Source: a bacterium UBP14_UBA6098 (lineage in GTDB: Bacteria; UBP14; UBA6098). Taken from it: a stretch of DNA of 64,000 nt. Below, piece after piece: positions 43,526 to 51,294 of this stretch; positions within the stretch are counted from its first letter, which is position 1; each line of letters begins with the position of its first letter. The stretch is taken from assembly GCA_002428525.1 (NCBI GenBank), contig DIWU01000030.1, forward strand, positions 1 to 64,000, given 5' to 3'. The notes below the pieces were generated by a model. The model was not told the origin of the DNA. It saw nothing but the letters and a program-made list of their open reading frames with translations, and did not search any database. Made by a program: the position numbers and the translations under genes.

Positions 43526-44851
43526 ATGCCGCGCAGAAAAAAGGTCTTCATTATAGACACCAATGTCATTTTGTATGACCATACGGCAATCTATAACTTT
43601 CAAGAGCACGATGTAGTAATCCCTATCGTTGTCCTTGAAGAACTGGATAAGTTCAAAAAAGGTAATGACTTAATTAACTTTGAGGCCCGCGAGTTTGTGC
43701 GCAAACTCGACCAGATCGCCGGCGACAAACTCTTCTCAAAGGGAGTTCCCTTGGGCAAAGGCCTCGGCCGTCTGACAATAGAGGTCTCAAACCCAGTCTC
43801 CGCTGTGGTCTCCGGCGCTTTCACGGAAAACAAACCCGATCACCGGATTCTCGCACTCGCGGCCAACCTTAGCGAAAAATACGGCGCCGGCGAGGTGATT
43901 CTAATATCGAAGGATATCAACCTCCGAATGAAGGCCAAGAGCCTCGGTATCCCGGCAGAAGACTACGAAACCGGCAAAATCGCAAATATCGACGAGTTAT
44001 ATACCGGCCATGTCGTCCTCGACGGATTCGACAAAGAGATTATCTCGCGCTTCTATCAGGAGCCGTTCGCGGTGCCCGCCGACGAGCTTCCGACGATTCA
44101 GCCAATACCGAACCAGTATTTCATCCTGCGAAACCGCTCATCAAGCATCTTAGCCTATTACAACCCTCGAGACAGAGTCTTCGAGCGAATTAACCGTATG
44201 AGTTCCTATGGCATCGAGCCGCGAAACGCCGAGCAGACCTTCGCGCTGGACGCATTGAACCGACCGGAGATTCAGCTTGTCACAATGACCGGCAAGGCCG
44301 GCACCGGCAAAACCCTTCTGGCTCTAGCCTCAGCGCTTCAGCAAAGAAAGCGCTATCGTCAAATCTTTCTCGCGCGACCGATTGTGCCCTTGGGCAACCG
44401 CGACCTTGGCTTTCTTCCGGGCGATGTCGCGGAAAAGCTCGCGCCCTATATGCAACCGCTTCACGACAACCTCGCGGTTATTCGTCACCAATTCCCACCC
44501 GAGAGTCCCGACTTCGTCCAGATCGACCAGATGCTCAACAGCGAGAAGCTGACAATCTCGCCCTTAGCCTATATTCGCGGGCGTTCGCTCGACAAGATAT
44601 TTTTCATCGTCGATGAGGCGCAAAACCTCACGCCGCATGAAGTTAAAACGATAATCACCCGAGCCGGCGAGGGCGCAAAGATCGTCTTCGCGGGCGATAT
44701 TTACCAGATCGATACCCCCTACCTCGACAGCAGGTCGAACGGCCTGACCTATCTCGTGGATAGAATGAAAGGTCAGGAATTGTTCGGCCATGTGACTCTC
44801 ATCAAGGGCGAAAGGAGCGAACTCGCGGAGCTTGCGAGCAATTTGCTATAG
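43526..44851 (+). CDS. PhoH-family ATPase with N-terminal PIN domain
   Basis: 441 residues. Residues 1-140 are a PIN nuclease domain with the acidic residues of FIIDTNVILYD, LEELDKFKKG and KPDHRILALA. Residues about 230-441 are a PhoH/RhaB-like ATPase: MTGKAGTGKTLLALASAL (Walker A), FLARPIVPLGNRDLGFLPG, FFIVDEAQNLTPHEVKTII (Walker B) and VFAGDIYQIDTPYLD. PIN-PhoH proteins are reported as ATP-driven RNA helicase/ribonucleases. Divergent from the S10 operon. Confidence 0.9.
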   Translation: MPRRKKVFIIDTNVILYDHTAIYNFQEHDVVIPIVVLEELDKFKKGNDLINFEAREFVRKLDQIAGDKLFSKGVPLGKGLGRLTIEVSNPVSAVVSGAFTENKPDHRILALAANLSEKYGAGEVILISKDINLRMKAKSLGIPAEDYETGKIANIDELYTGHVVLDGFDKEIISRFYQEPFAVPADELPTIQPIPNQYFILRNRSSSILAYYNPRDRVFERINRMSSYGIEPRNAEQTFALDALNRPEIQLVTMTGKAGTGKTLLALASALQQRKRYRQIFLARPIVPLGNRDLGFLPGDVAEKLAPYMQPLHDNLAVIRHQFPPESPDFVQIDQMLNSEKLTISPLAYIRGRSLDKIFFIVDEAQNLTPHEVKTIITRAGEGAKIVFAGDIYQIDTPYLDSRSNGLTYLVDRMKGQELFGHVTLIKGERSELAELASNLL

Positions 44852-44930
44852 TTTTTGACCCCCTGCCGAAATAGCCCCCTGCAAAAACTCGACGGCAAAG
44901 TCGATCGAGTGTTTAATTATTTGAATATAT

Positions 44931-44963
44931 CTATTTTTTTCGCATAATTAGCGAAAAAAATAG
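44931..44963. terminator. AT-rich 13-bp stem inverted repeat
   Basis: CTATTTTTTTCGC (44931-44943) and GCGAAAAAAATAG (44951-44963) are perfect inverted arms around a 7-nt loop. It lies 80 bp after the PhoH gene and 27 bp before the next start codon. It could end PhoH transcripts or be an operator for the following gene; the stem lacks a GC-rich base. Confidence 0.45.
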
Positions 44964-44990
44964 CTTAATATTTTTATCGTCGGGCGAAGT

Positions 44991-45464
44991 TTGGACAAGG
45001 AAAGCGCATTAGTTTACCTTCGTTTCGCTGAGAAGCTCGTTCTTCTCATCGAAAAATACAGCCGCGCTCGGGAGGTTGACAACCTGATCCGCGTGAAAAA
45101 TTACTATGCCCATGTCGTCCAAAACCCTTCGGAAACGCCGCTACTCGGCCTCACAACCTACGCCGGAATGATCAAACGGATACCCTTTCCGATGGAGCCG
45201 ACAATCGCGATAATGCTTGCCGGTAAGGGGCCGACTATCGATATCGATTTTTACCTGCAACCACTCGAAGTATATTATATTATTGCAGATGCCGTCAAGG
45301 AGGTTTCCGAGGACGCGCGAATCAAGGTTGTTAGCGGGGGATTTCAGTATATTCGCCCTCGAGTGGGGACACCGGTGGTTGACCTGTTCGTCGATTCCGT
45401 CGATAAGCTCGCGATGTTGATTGTCTTGGATCTCAAGAAGATGTGCGAGGCGATCCGGATGTAG
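44991..45464 (+). CDS. Unknown conserved-looking protein, 157 residues
   Basis: Starts at TTG (MDKESALVYLRFAEKLVLLI); no earlier ATG is in frame. A helical N-terminus is followed by a mixed alpha/beta part with LLGLTTYAGMIKRIPFPMEP, TIAIMLAGKGPTIDIDFYLQ and DLFVDSVDKLAMLIVLDLKK. No signal peptide, no family recognised. Its last 32 bp overlap the convergent folC gene. Coding status is supported by length and amino-acid composition. Confidence 0.55.
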   Translation: MDKESALVYLRFAEKLVLLIEKYSRAREVDNLIRVKNYYAHVVQNPSETPLLGLTTYAGMIKRIPFPMEPTIAIMLAGKGPTIDIDFYLQPLEVYYIIADAVKEVSEDARIKVVSGGFQYIRPRVGTPVVDLFVDSVDKLAMLIVLDLKKMCEAIRM

Positions 45465-46755
45465 CGAATCGGCCCCAGCATACCCCTGCCAAATATAAAC
45501 TTCCGGCGATAACAACGAGGCCGTCCGGGCCTGCGGCCTCCCGCGCGAGCGCGAGTGCTTCTTCATTAGAATGGACTGCGATGCCCTCCGGGGCGAGGGA
45601 TTTAAGCTCCTCGACGCTCATCGCGCGCGGCCAATCGAAGCTCGTCAAATAAAGCCCGGCGGAAAAACCTCGCGCCAACTCGAGCATTCCGGGGACATCC
45701 TTGTCGCGGTTCGCCGCGAAAAGCCATACCGGCGGCCGCCGCCATATCGCCCGGACCGCCTCGATCAGCCGCTCGAAGGCCATTGGGCTATGCGCGCCGT
45801 CGATCAGGATATCCGGCGATGAAGCAACAATCTGCATTCTGGCCGGCCAATCGACAGCTCCCAGCCCCTCGCGGATCGCCGCTTCTCCGACATCGAGATA
45901 GTTCGCCGCAGAAACTGCAACAGCGGCGTTTTCCGCCTGATGTGCGCCCAAAAGCGGGATATGGAGCCCGATGAAATTTGATCCGCTAAATGAATAGTCG
46001 AAGGTTGTTCCCGAGCGGGATAAGCTTATGTTCTTCAAAGGGTTATGCTCGTTGATGTCGATAATCGGGTGCGCACCGAGCGATTCGGCCTTTAAAAGAA
46101 TAGCCTTGCGCGCCTCGGGGCGTTGTATTGCTAAGATCAAAGGGATTCCATGGCGCAAGATTCCGGCCTTCTCGCGGGCTATCGCCTCGTATGTCTCTCC
46201 GAGGACATTGGTGTGGTCGAGGCCGATCGGCGTAATAATTGTGAGGTCGGGGTCGATGACATTAGTGGCGTCGAGCCTCCCGCCAAGACCTACCTCGATC
46301 ACCGCGATCTCCGCGCCGGCCTCGGCGAAAAGCTCGAAGGCCGACGCGGTGAGGATTTCGAAAACCGTGCGAAAACCTTGCCCTGCGCCGGCCTCTAAGG
46401 CCTCGGGGAGTATGTCCTCCAGCTTTTTTGAAAGAAGCTCCGCCTCGACGATATTGCCATCGATGCGGAATCGTTCGCGAATATCGACCAAGTGGGGGGA
46501 GCTATAAAAGCCCGTTCGGCGGCCATCTGCGCGAAGGATAGACTCGAGCATGGCCGAGGTCGAGCCCTTGCCCTTCGAGCCTGCGATGAGTATAGTCTTG
46601 TAGCGCTTATGGTTATCCCCCCGCGCGCGCAGAAGCTCGCGAAAGCGGTGAAGGTCGGACTCGTCGGTTTCGTAGGGGTTTTTCGATCCGAGTTTCTCGT
46701 AATCGATTAGTTTATATAGACTTCCGAGGACGCGATCGAGGCTATTTGAGCCCAT
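45433..46755 (-). CDS. folC: Folylpolyglutamate / dihydrofolate synthase
   Basis: 440 residues from the ATG giving MGSNSLDRVLGSLYKL, 9 bp after a GGAGG site; this start overlaps the preceding gene by 14 bp. Mur-ligase family: ATP loop ILIAGSKGKGSTSAMLESIL (about 53), GFYSSPHLVDIRERFRIDG, EVGLGGRLDATNVIDPDLTI, TPIGLDHTNVLG (about 178) and LIDGAHSPMAF (about 315). Adds glutamate to folates, possibly also to dihydropteroate. Full length. Confidence 0.92.
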   Translation of the reverse strand: MGSNSLDRVLGSLYKLIDYEKLGSKNPYETDESDLHRFRELLRARGDNHKRYKTILIAGSKGKGSTSAMLESILRADGRRTGFYSSPHLVDIRERFRIDGNIVEAELLSKKLEDILPEALEAGAGQGFRTVFEILTASAFELFAEAGAEIAVIEVGLGGRLDATNVIDPDLTIITPIGLDHTNVLGETYEAIAREKAGILRHGIPLILAIQRPEARKAILLKAESLGAHPIIDINEHNPLKNISLSRSGTTFDYSFSGSNFIGLHIPLLGAHQAENAAVAVSAANYLDVGEAAIREGLGAVDWPARMQIVASSPDILIDGAHSPMAFERLIEAVRAIWRRPPVWLFAANRDKDVPGMLELARGFSAGLYLTSFDWPRAMSVEELKSLAPEGIAVHSNEEALALAREAAGPDGLVVIAGSLYLAGVCWGRFATSGSPRTSS

Positions 46756-47668
46756 TTGCGATGGCCTCCGCATTGCGCTGAAGGAGTTCGATATATCCCT
46801 CGCCACCCGCGCCGATAGGATCGACCTCGATAATCTTGATGTTCAGCTTTTTCGCGAGCCTTTCGGCCGACTCGGCCTGAGAGCCGGCTTCGACAAGCAC
46901 CGCCTTAACACCGGCCTTTCGGCAGTTTTCAGCGATCTCCTCGAATTCCTCGGATGACAGCTCGATTCCGACAAACGGCTCCATCGTCTCGACGAGTTCG
47001 AGTTTGTAGCGTCGCATAAAATAGGTGAACGAACCCCTATAGGCCGCGAGTGCTGTGCCCGAATGAGGTTCGAGCGTCGCCTTCACGCGGTCGTTGAGGG
47101 CGGAAAGCCTCTGTGCGAGGCGCTCCGAGTTTGCATTATAAATCTGAGAATTGGGCGGATCGGCCGCGGAAAGTGCGCGCGTCATCGTAGGTAATAATAT
47201 ATCTTTGGTTATCATCGGGTCGAGCCAAACGAACCGGTTGCCGGACGAGGGCATAAGCTCACGCGCGAATAGACGTTTCAAACCGGCCTCCGGGAGCATA
47301 GGTAGCGTCGGGACTCCGGCGGCAAGCTCGTGAATCCGGGGGCAGGTTTCATTCTTCAGCGCGGCCTCGGCAGACCAGTCGTCGAGGCCCATGCCGATAT
47401 AGAATAGAACGCCCGAACGGGCTAAGGTCTGTGTCATCTCCGCCGGCGGTTCATAGGCGAAGATATTAGATCCCGCGGGCATAAGGAGTGTCACCTCGGC
47501 CTTGTCCGCGACGAGGCTTTCCGCGATCGAGACCAAGGGCTGAATCGATACGAACACCGGATAGGTGCCCTCATCGGCCTTTTGAGCGACTTGATTATTC
47601 TTTTCTCCGCAACCCGCGATCGAGAACAGAGCAAGCGTTAACGCTATGATATTATATACTTTAGACAT
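46742..47668 (-). CDS. ZnuA-like cluster A-I lipoprotein lacking metal-ligand histidines
   Basis: 308 residues. Lipobox LALFSIAGC at residues about 12-20 marks a lipoprotein. The fold is that of Zn/Mn ABC substrate-binding proteins (VFVSIQPLVSIAESLV, AYEPPAEMTQTLARSGVLFYIG, EVDPIGAGGEGYIELL). The three His ligands appear replaced: GADPHTYEP is here GSNIFAYEP, NPHIWLDP is NRFVWLDP, and FHDAFGYF is YRGSFTYF. The acidic ligand in EVDP stays. No ABC transporter gene lies nearby. It may bind another ligand or act as a sensor or scaffold. It is in a run with an aminotransferase and folC. Confidence 0.75.
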   Translation of the reverse strand: MSKVYNIIALTLALFSIAGCGEKNNQVAQKADEGTYPVFVSIQPLVSIAESLVADKAEVTLLMPAGSNIFAYEPPAEMTQTLARSGVLFYIGMGLDDWSAEAALKNETCPRIHELAAGVPTLPMLPEAGLKRLFARELMPSSGNRFVWLDPMITKDILLPTMTRALSAADPPNSQIYNANSERLAQRLSALNDRVKATLEPHSGTALAAYRGSFTYFMRRYKLELVETMEPFVGIELSSEEFEEIAENCRKAGVKAVLVEAGSQAESAERLAKKLNIKIIEVDPIGAGGEGYIELLQRNAEAIANGLK

Positions 47669-47682
47669 TTCAAGCCTCCAAG

Positions 47683-48837
47683 CTATTGAGCGAGCGCGCG
47701 TTCGAGAGCCTTCGCGCCGGCCTCGACCTGATCGAGCGTATTATATATGTGGAAAGAAAATCGAAGCCGTTTTTCCCGATTCGAGCAAATCACGCCGGCC
47801 GCTTTGAGGCGGCGGTGAACCTCCTCGGGGTTTGGAACCCCGACCGAGACGACATGGGACTTGGCCGATTTCTGTCTTTCGGGAAGGTCGGCAAGGTGGA
47901 TTTCGCGGACAAGTTCCTCGAATCTCTCGGCGAGCTCGAGGTTGTGCTGTTCGATTCGCTCTATGCCGATCTCCGCCAACAGGCCGACCGAGCCGGCCAT
48001 CCCCCAAAGCGCCGACCACGGCAGTGAACCGACCTCGTAGCGCCGCGCTGTGGACGATCGGGGCATATCGTGGCGGAGCATATCGAGGAAATCCTCCGGC
48101 GTGGAAAAATGCGACAGCCAGCCGTCGTAGGCCGGCTCGACAAGCTCCATCGCTTGGGGGGAAATATAGAGAAAACCGGTGCCGTAGGGCGAAAGCAGAT
48201 GCTTTTGGCCGCCGGCGGCGAAGGCGTCGAGGCCGAGGCTTTGCGCATCGACTCGAATAGCACCCGCGCTTTGAATTCCGTCGATGAAGGTGAAAATCCC
48301 CTTTGCTCGGCAAAGCGCGCAGATCGCGACGAGATCAGCTCGATAGCCGTCCGAGAACTGAACCGAGCTAATCGCGAGAAGCCTCGTCCGCGGTGTGATC
48401 GCGCGTTCGACCATCTCGGGAGTAAGCTCGCCGGTTCGCATTGGAATCCAATCGACCTCGACGCCGCGCCGCGCGAGGTTCAGCCAAGGGTAAGAATTCG
48501 CCGGAAACTCGCGAGTCCCGATAAGAATGCGGTCGCCGCTTTGCCATTGAAACCCCGCCGCGACGATATTTATCCCGAAGCTGGTGTTCGGGACGAGGGC
48601 GATTCCGCTCTTTTCGCCGCCGATGATCTCGGCGAGGTCGCCGCGCAGGCGGTCTATCGCCGCGAAGGTTTCCGCGTCATGGGCGAGGTCGGTCTCGCGG
48701 TATCTTCGGAGGAAGTTCTCGATGGCCGAAAGCCCGCACTCGGGCATCACGCCGGTTCCGGCGGTGTTGAAATAGAGGAATCTCCGAGTCATCGGAAATT
48801 CACGCGCAAGCTCTTGATCTGTAAAGAGTTCCCGCAT
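47683..48837 (-). CDS. Class V aminotransferase (cysteine desulfurase-like), PLP enzyme
   Basis: 384 residues. N-terminal YFNTAGTGVMPECGLSAIEN, ALVPNTSFGINIVAAGFQW, the PLP Asp/Gln block FTFIDGIQSAGAIRVDAQSL (about 200) and the Schiff-base Lys in AAGGQKHLLSPYGTGFLYI (about 230). RRYEVGSLPW follows. The family covers cysteine desulfurases, kynureninases and isopenicillin epimerase-like enzymes; I cannot settle the substrate. It begins 3 bp after the TolB-like lipoprotein gene. Confidence 0.82.
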   Translation of the reverse strand: MRELFTDQELAREFPMTRRFLYFNTAGTGVMPECGLSAIENFLRRYRETDLAHDAETFAAIDRLRGDLAEIIGGEKSGIALVPNTSFGINIVAAGFQWQSGDRILIGTREFPANSYPWLNLARRGVEVDWIPMRTGELTPEMVERAITPRTRLLAISSVQFSDGYRADLVAICALCRAKGIFTFIDGIQSAGAIRVDAQSLGLDAFAAGGQKHLLSPYGTGFLYISPQAMELVEPAYDGWLSHFSTPEDFLDMLRHDMPRSSTARRYEVGSLPWSALWGMAGSVGLLAEIGIERIEQHNLELAERFEELVREIHLADLPERQKSAKSHVVSVGVPNPEEVHRRLKAAGVICSNREKRLRFSFHIYNTLDQVEAGAKALERALAQ

Positions 48838-48840
48838 ATC

Positions 48841-49890
48841 TCACCTTGCCCAGCAAAGAGGACGAATATCGTCGCCATTCGAGTTTGTGAAGCGAACCGG
48901 CGTAGCGCCGGAGTTTGCCGGAGCGCCGTAGATCTCGCGGTCGCCGTCGCGGTAGCTTACCCAGAAAATCCAACTTCCGTCCGGCGACCAGCAAGGACAG
49001 ATATCCTCCGCCGAATGCGGCGCGACAAATGTTAGGCCGCCGCCGCTCGAAGGCACTGTCGCGATCTCCCACTGGCCGTCAACAAAGGCCTGAAAGGCAA
49101 TCCGCGAGCCGTCCGGCGAGACGGCGGGATTCTCCGCCGTGTATTGGCTACCGGAGATATTCTCGGGAAAAGCGGAGGGGCTCTCGATATCGGTCTTAGC
49201 TACAAAGCGCCGATCCGTTCCCGACAATGTATAGTAAAGGTATGCGCCGTCCGGCGACCAGCACGGCGAATAGGCATCGTAGCCCTCGGGCGAAATCCGC
49301 GTGAGAGTAAATGGAGTGCGCGACTCGATTGCCATCACCGAAAATTCCCCGTTCTCGCCGGTTTGCACGAAAGCGATCTTTGTGCCGTCCGGCGACCATC
49401 TCTGCGAATCGTCGTTGCCCGGATGGCTTGTCAACCGAGACGGCTCTCCGCCGGATAGGGACAAAATCGCAAGATCGTTGTCGCTGTAGGCATAACTCCA
49501 GCGCTTCGTGATGAAGCAAAGCCGAATTCCATCCGGCGAGACCTCGGGGTTGCCGTCGAATTGGGCGTTATCGGTCAGCGCTTGAAGCGAAGTGCCGTCC
49601 TTTCGAACTCTGAAGACCTGCCAACACTCGGCCTCTTTCCCACCGAAATAGACCCGATCGCCGTGATCGGAGATGCCCCATCTACCTGCGCCCTCGGTCA
49701 GGTCGGTGAGCTTTCGCACCTCACCGCCCGGGAGGTCGGCGCAGAAGATATTCGGCACGCCGTCGCGATAGGAAACCCATGCGAGTGTGCACTCCGGCCC
49801 GGCATCTGGAGCGTTCTGAGGGCCGTCGCAAGCCAAGAACAATCCAACTCCGATAGCTAAAATCGCTGTCGCGCCATTTTTCATATCCAT
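48841..49890 (-). CDS. TolB-like PD40 beta-propeller lipoprotein
   Basis: 349 residues. N-terminal leader ILAIGVGLFLAC with a lipobox-like Cys. About six PD40 repeats (SPDGTKIAFVQT, SWSPDGAYLYYTLS-type, AVSPDGSRIAFQA, CWSPDGSWIFWVSYRDG). TolB-like propellers often bind periplasmic partners. It heads the run with the aminotransferase, the ZnuA-like lipoprotein and folC. Confidence 0.78.
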   Translation of the reverse strand: MDMKNGATAILAIGVGLFLACDGPQNAPDAGPECTLAWVSYRDGVPNIFCADLPGGEVRKLTDLTEGAGRWGISDHGDRVYFGGKEAECWQVFRVRKDGTSLQALTDNAQFDGNPEVSPDGIRLCFITKRWSYAYSDNDLAILSLSGGEPSRLTSHPGNDDSQRWSPDGTKIAFVQTGENGEFSVMAIESRTPFTLTRISPEGYDAYSPCWSPDGAYLYYTLSGTDRRFVAKTDIESPSAFPENISGSQYTAENPAVSPDGSRIAFQAFVDGQWEIATVPSSGGGLTFVAPHSAEDICPCWSPDGSWIFWVSYRDGDREIYGAPANSGATPVRFTNSNGDDIRPLCWAR

Positions 49891-49974
49891 TTAAAATAAT
49901 CCCCTATCGGCCGAAAGTCAAGGCCGCCTTTCGCTCGAACGCGGGCGGCTTTTGTATATAATATTCTTCCGCGG

Positions 49975-50002
49975 TTGACAATACTGTGTTTTTCGTTATG
50001 AT
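49975..50002 (+). promoter_or_regulatory. Sigma-70-like promoter for the glycosyltransferase gene
   Basis: TTGACA (49975-49980), 16-bp spacer, TATGAT (49997-50002), 55 bp before the chosen ATG. Confidence 0.65.
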
Positions 50003-50056
50003 TTAAGTTTGTCCAAATGGGCTTCTGTTTTAAAACCCTAAGAATTGCATTTTAAT

Positions 50057-51268
50057 ATGAAAATCCTCGCATTCAGCTTTTATTTTCCACCCCATGGCGG
50101 GCCCGGCGCTCTGAGACCGCTCAAGATGTTGAAATACGCCGCTCCTCTGGGCGCGGAGGGCGTTGTTGTCGCCGCGGCCGAGGGCGACTATTCGGTTCGC
50201 GATGCCTCGCTCGAGGCCGAGATACCATCGGAGTTTATGGTTGTCCGAACTCCGCCCGGCAACGACCCGCTACGGTTTTTCCGCAGGCGGATGGGCGGTG
50301 TGATTCACGCGCCCAAAAGCGATTATCTTTTTCTGCCGGACAACAAGATTTGGTGGATTAATTTAGCCTCGCGCCTCGGGGTTAAGGCCCTCCCGAACGC
50401 CGACATCGTCTGGGCGACATGCCCGCCCTTCTCGGCGGCGCTCGCCGCGCGGAGAGCCGCGATGGAGCTCAGAGTTCCGCTTGTTCTCGATTTCCGCGAT
50501 TCGTGGACGCGAAATCCCAACAGGCCGCCGTTGCCATTCTTTCATAGGGCTGTCAATAGAATGCTCGCCACAAAGGCGATCAACTCGGCAAGCGCGGTCA
50601 CGTGCGTTTATAAATCGATTGGCAGGGAAATCGAGGGGCTTGTCCCCGGAAAGGCATTTGAGGTGATACCCAACGGGTATGATCCCGAAGACATGCCGCC
50701 TCGATTCACAGCTACCGATTCCGTTGATATTCTCAGTATTTGCTATCTTGGAACTATTTACCCTGACTTAAATTATATATTACCATTTTTATTAGCGATG
50801 AAAGAGGTGCCCGAGATAAAACTGTCGATTGTAGGTCGCTATCCGGACAAGCTCAAACACGATGTTTCGAGGTTCGGGCTTTCAAAACGAGTGGAGTTTA
50901 TCGACTATCGAGAACATCGCCAAGCCCTTGCTATCGCGGGCCTAGCGGACGCGCTTTTATTATATATCGACAATCGTCCCTTAAATTTAGGGCAAATCAC
51001 AAGTAAAACCTACGAATATATGGGTTTAGGAAAACCTATACTCGCATGTATTCCGCGCGGCGGCGAAGCGGATGAACTACTTAAATCATATTCCGGTGGT
51101 ATAAGGGTGACAACGGAGTGCATCGGCGCTATTGCACAAGCGCTTCAGGACCTACTCGACGCTAAGAGGACAGGCACGCTTTCATCCCCGACTCCGCCTC
51201 CGGAATTCGATCGCTCCGCGCTCGCCGAGCGGTGGTTTAAACTAATGCAAAACCAACTGAAGAGTTAA
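50057..51268 (+). CDS. Glycosyltransferase, GT4-like
   Basis: 403 residues from the ATG giving MKILAFSFYFPPHGGPGALR, the typical N-terminal Gly-rich turn of GT-B enzymes; an upstream TTG is an alternative. C-terminal half: ICYLGTIYPDLNYILPFLLA, IKLSIVGRYPDKLKHDV, DALLLYIDNRP and the donor-sugar block SKTYEYMGLGKPILACIPRG. Probably acts in cell-envelope polysaccharide or glycoprotein synthesis; sugar and acceptor unknown. Confidence 0.85.
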   Translation: MKILAFSFYFPPHGGPGALRPLKMLKYAAPLGAEGVVVAAAEGDYSVRDASLEAEIPSEFMVVRTPPGNDPLRFFRRRMGGVIHAPKSDYLFLPDNKIWWINLASRLGVKALPNADIVWATCPPFSAALAARRAAMELRVPLVLDFRDSWTRNPNRPPLPFFHRAVNRMLATKAINSASAVTCVYKSIGREIEGLVPGKAFEVIPNGYDPEDMPPRFTATDSVDILSICYLGTIYPDLNYILPFLLAMKEVPEIKLSIVGRYPDKLKHDVSRFGLSKRVEFIDYREHRQALAIAGLADALLLYIDNRPLNLGQITSKTYEYMGLGKPILACIPRGGEADELLKSYSGGIRVTTECIGAIAQALQDLLDAKRTGTLSSPTPPPEFDRSALAERWFKLMQNQLKS

Positions 51269-51294
51269 AAATATATCTAAAGAGAAGGTGATAT

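Noticed and set aside
46742..47668. Functional zinc ABC import locus (znuABC)
   Set aside because: The His ligands are replaced and no ATPase or permease gene adjoins.
48070..49035. 321-codon plus-strand reading frame across two genes
   Set aside because: Antisense to the aminotransferase and TolB-like genes, both of which have clear motifs.
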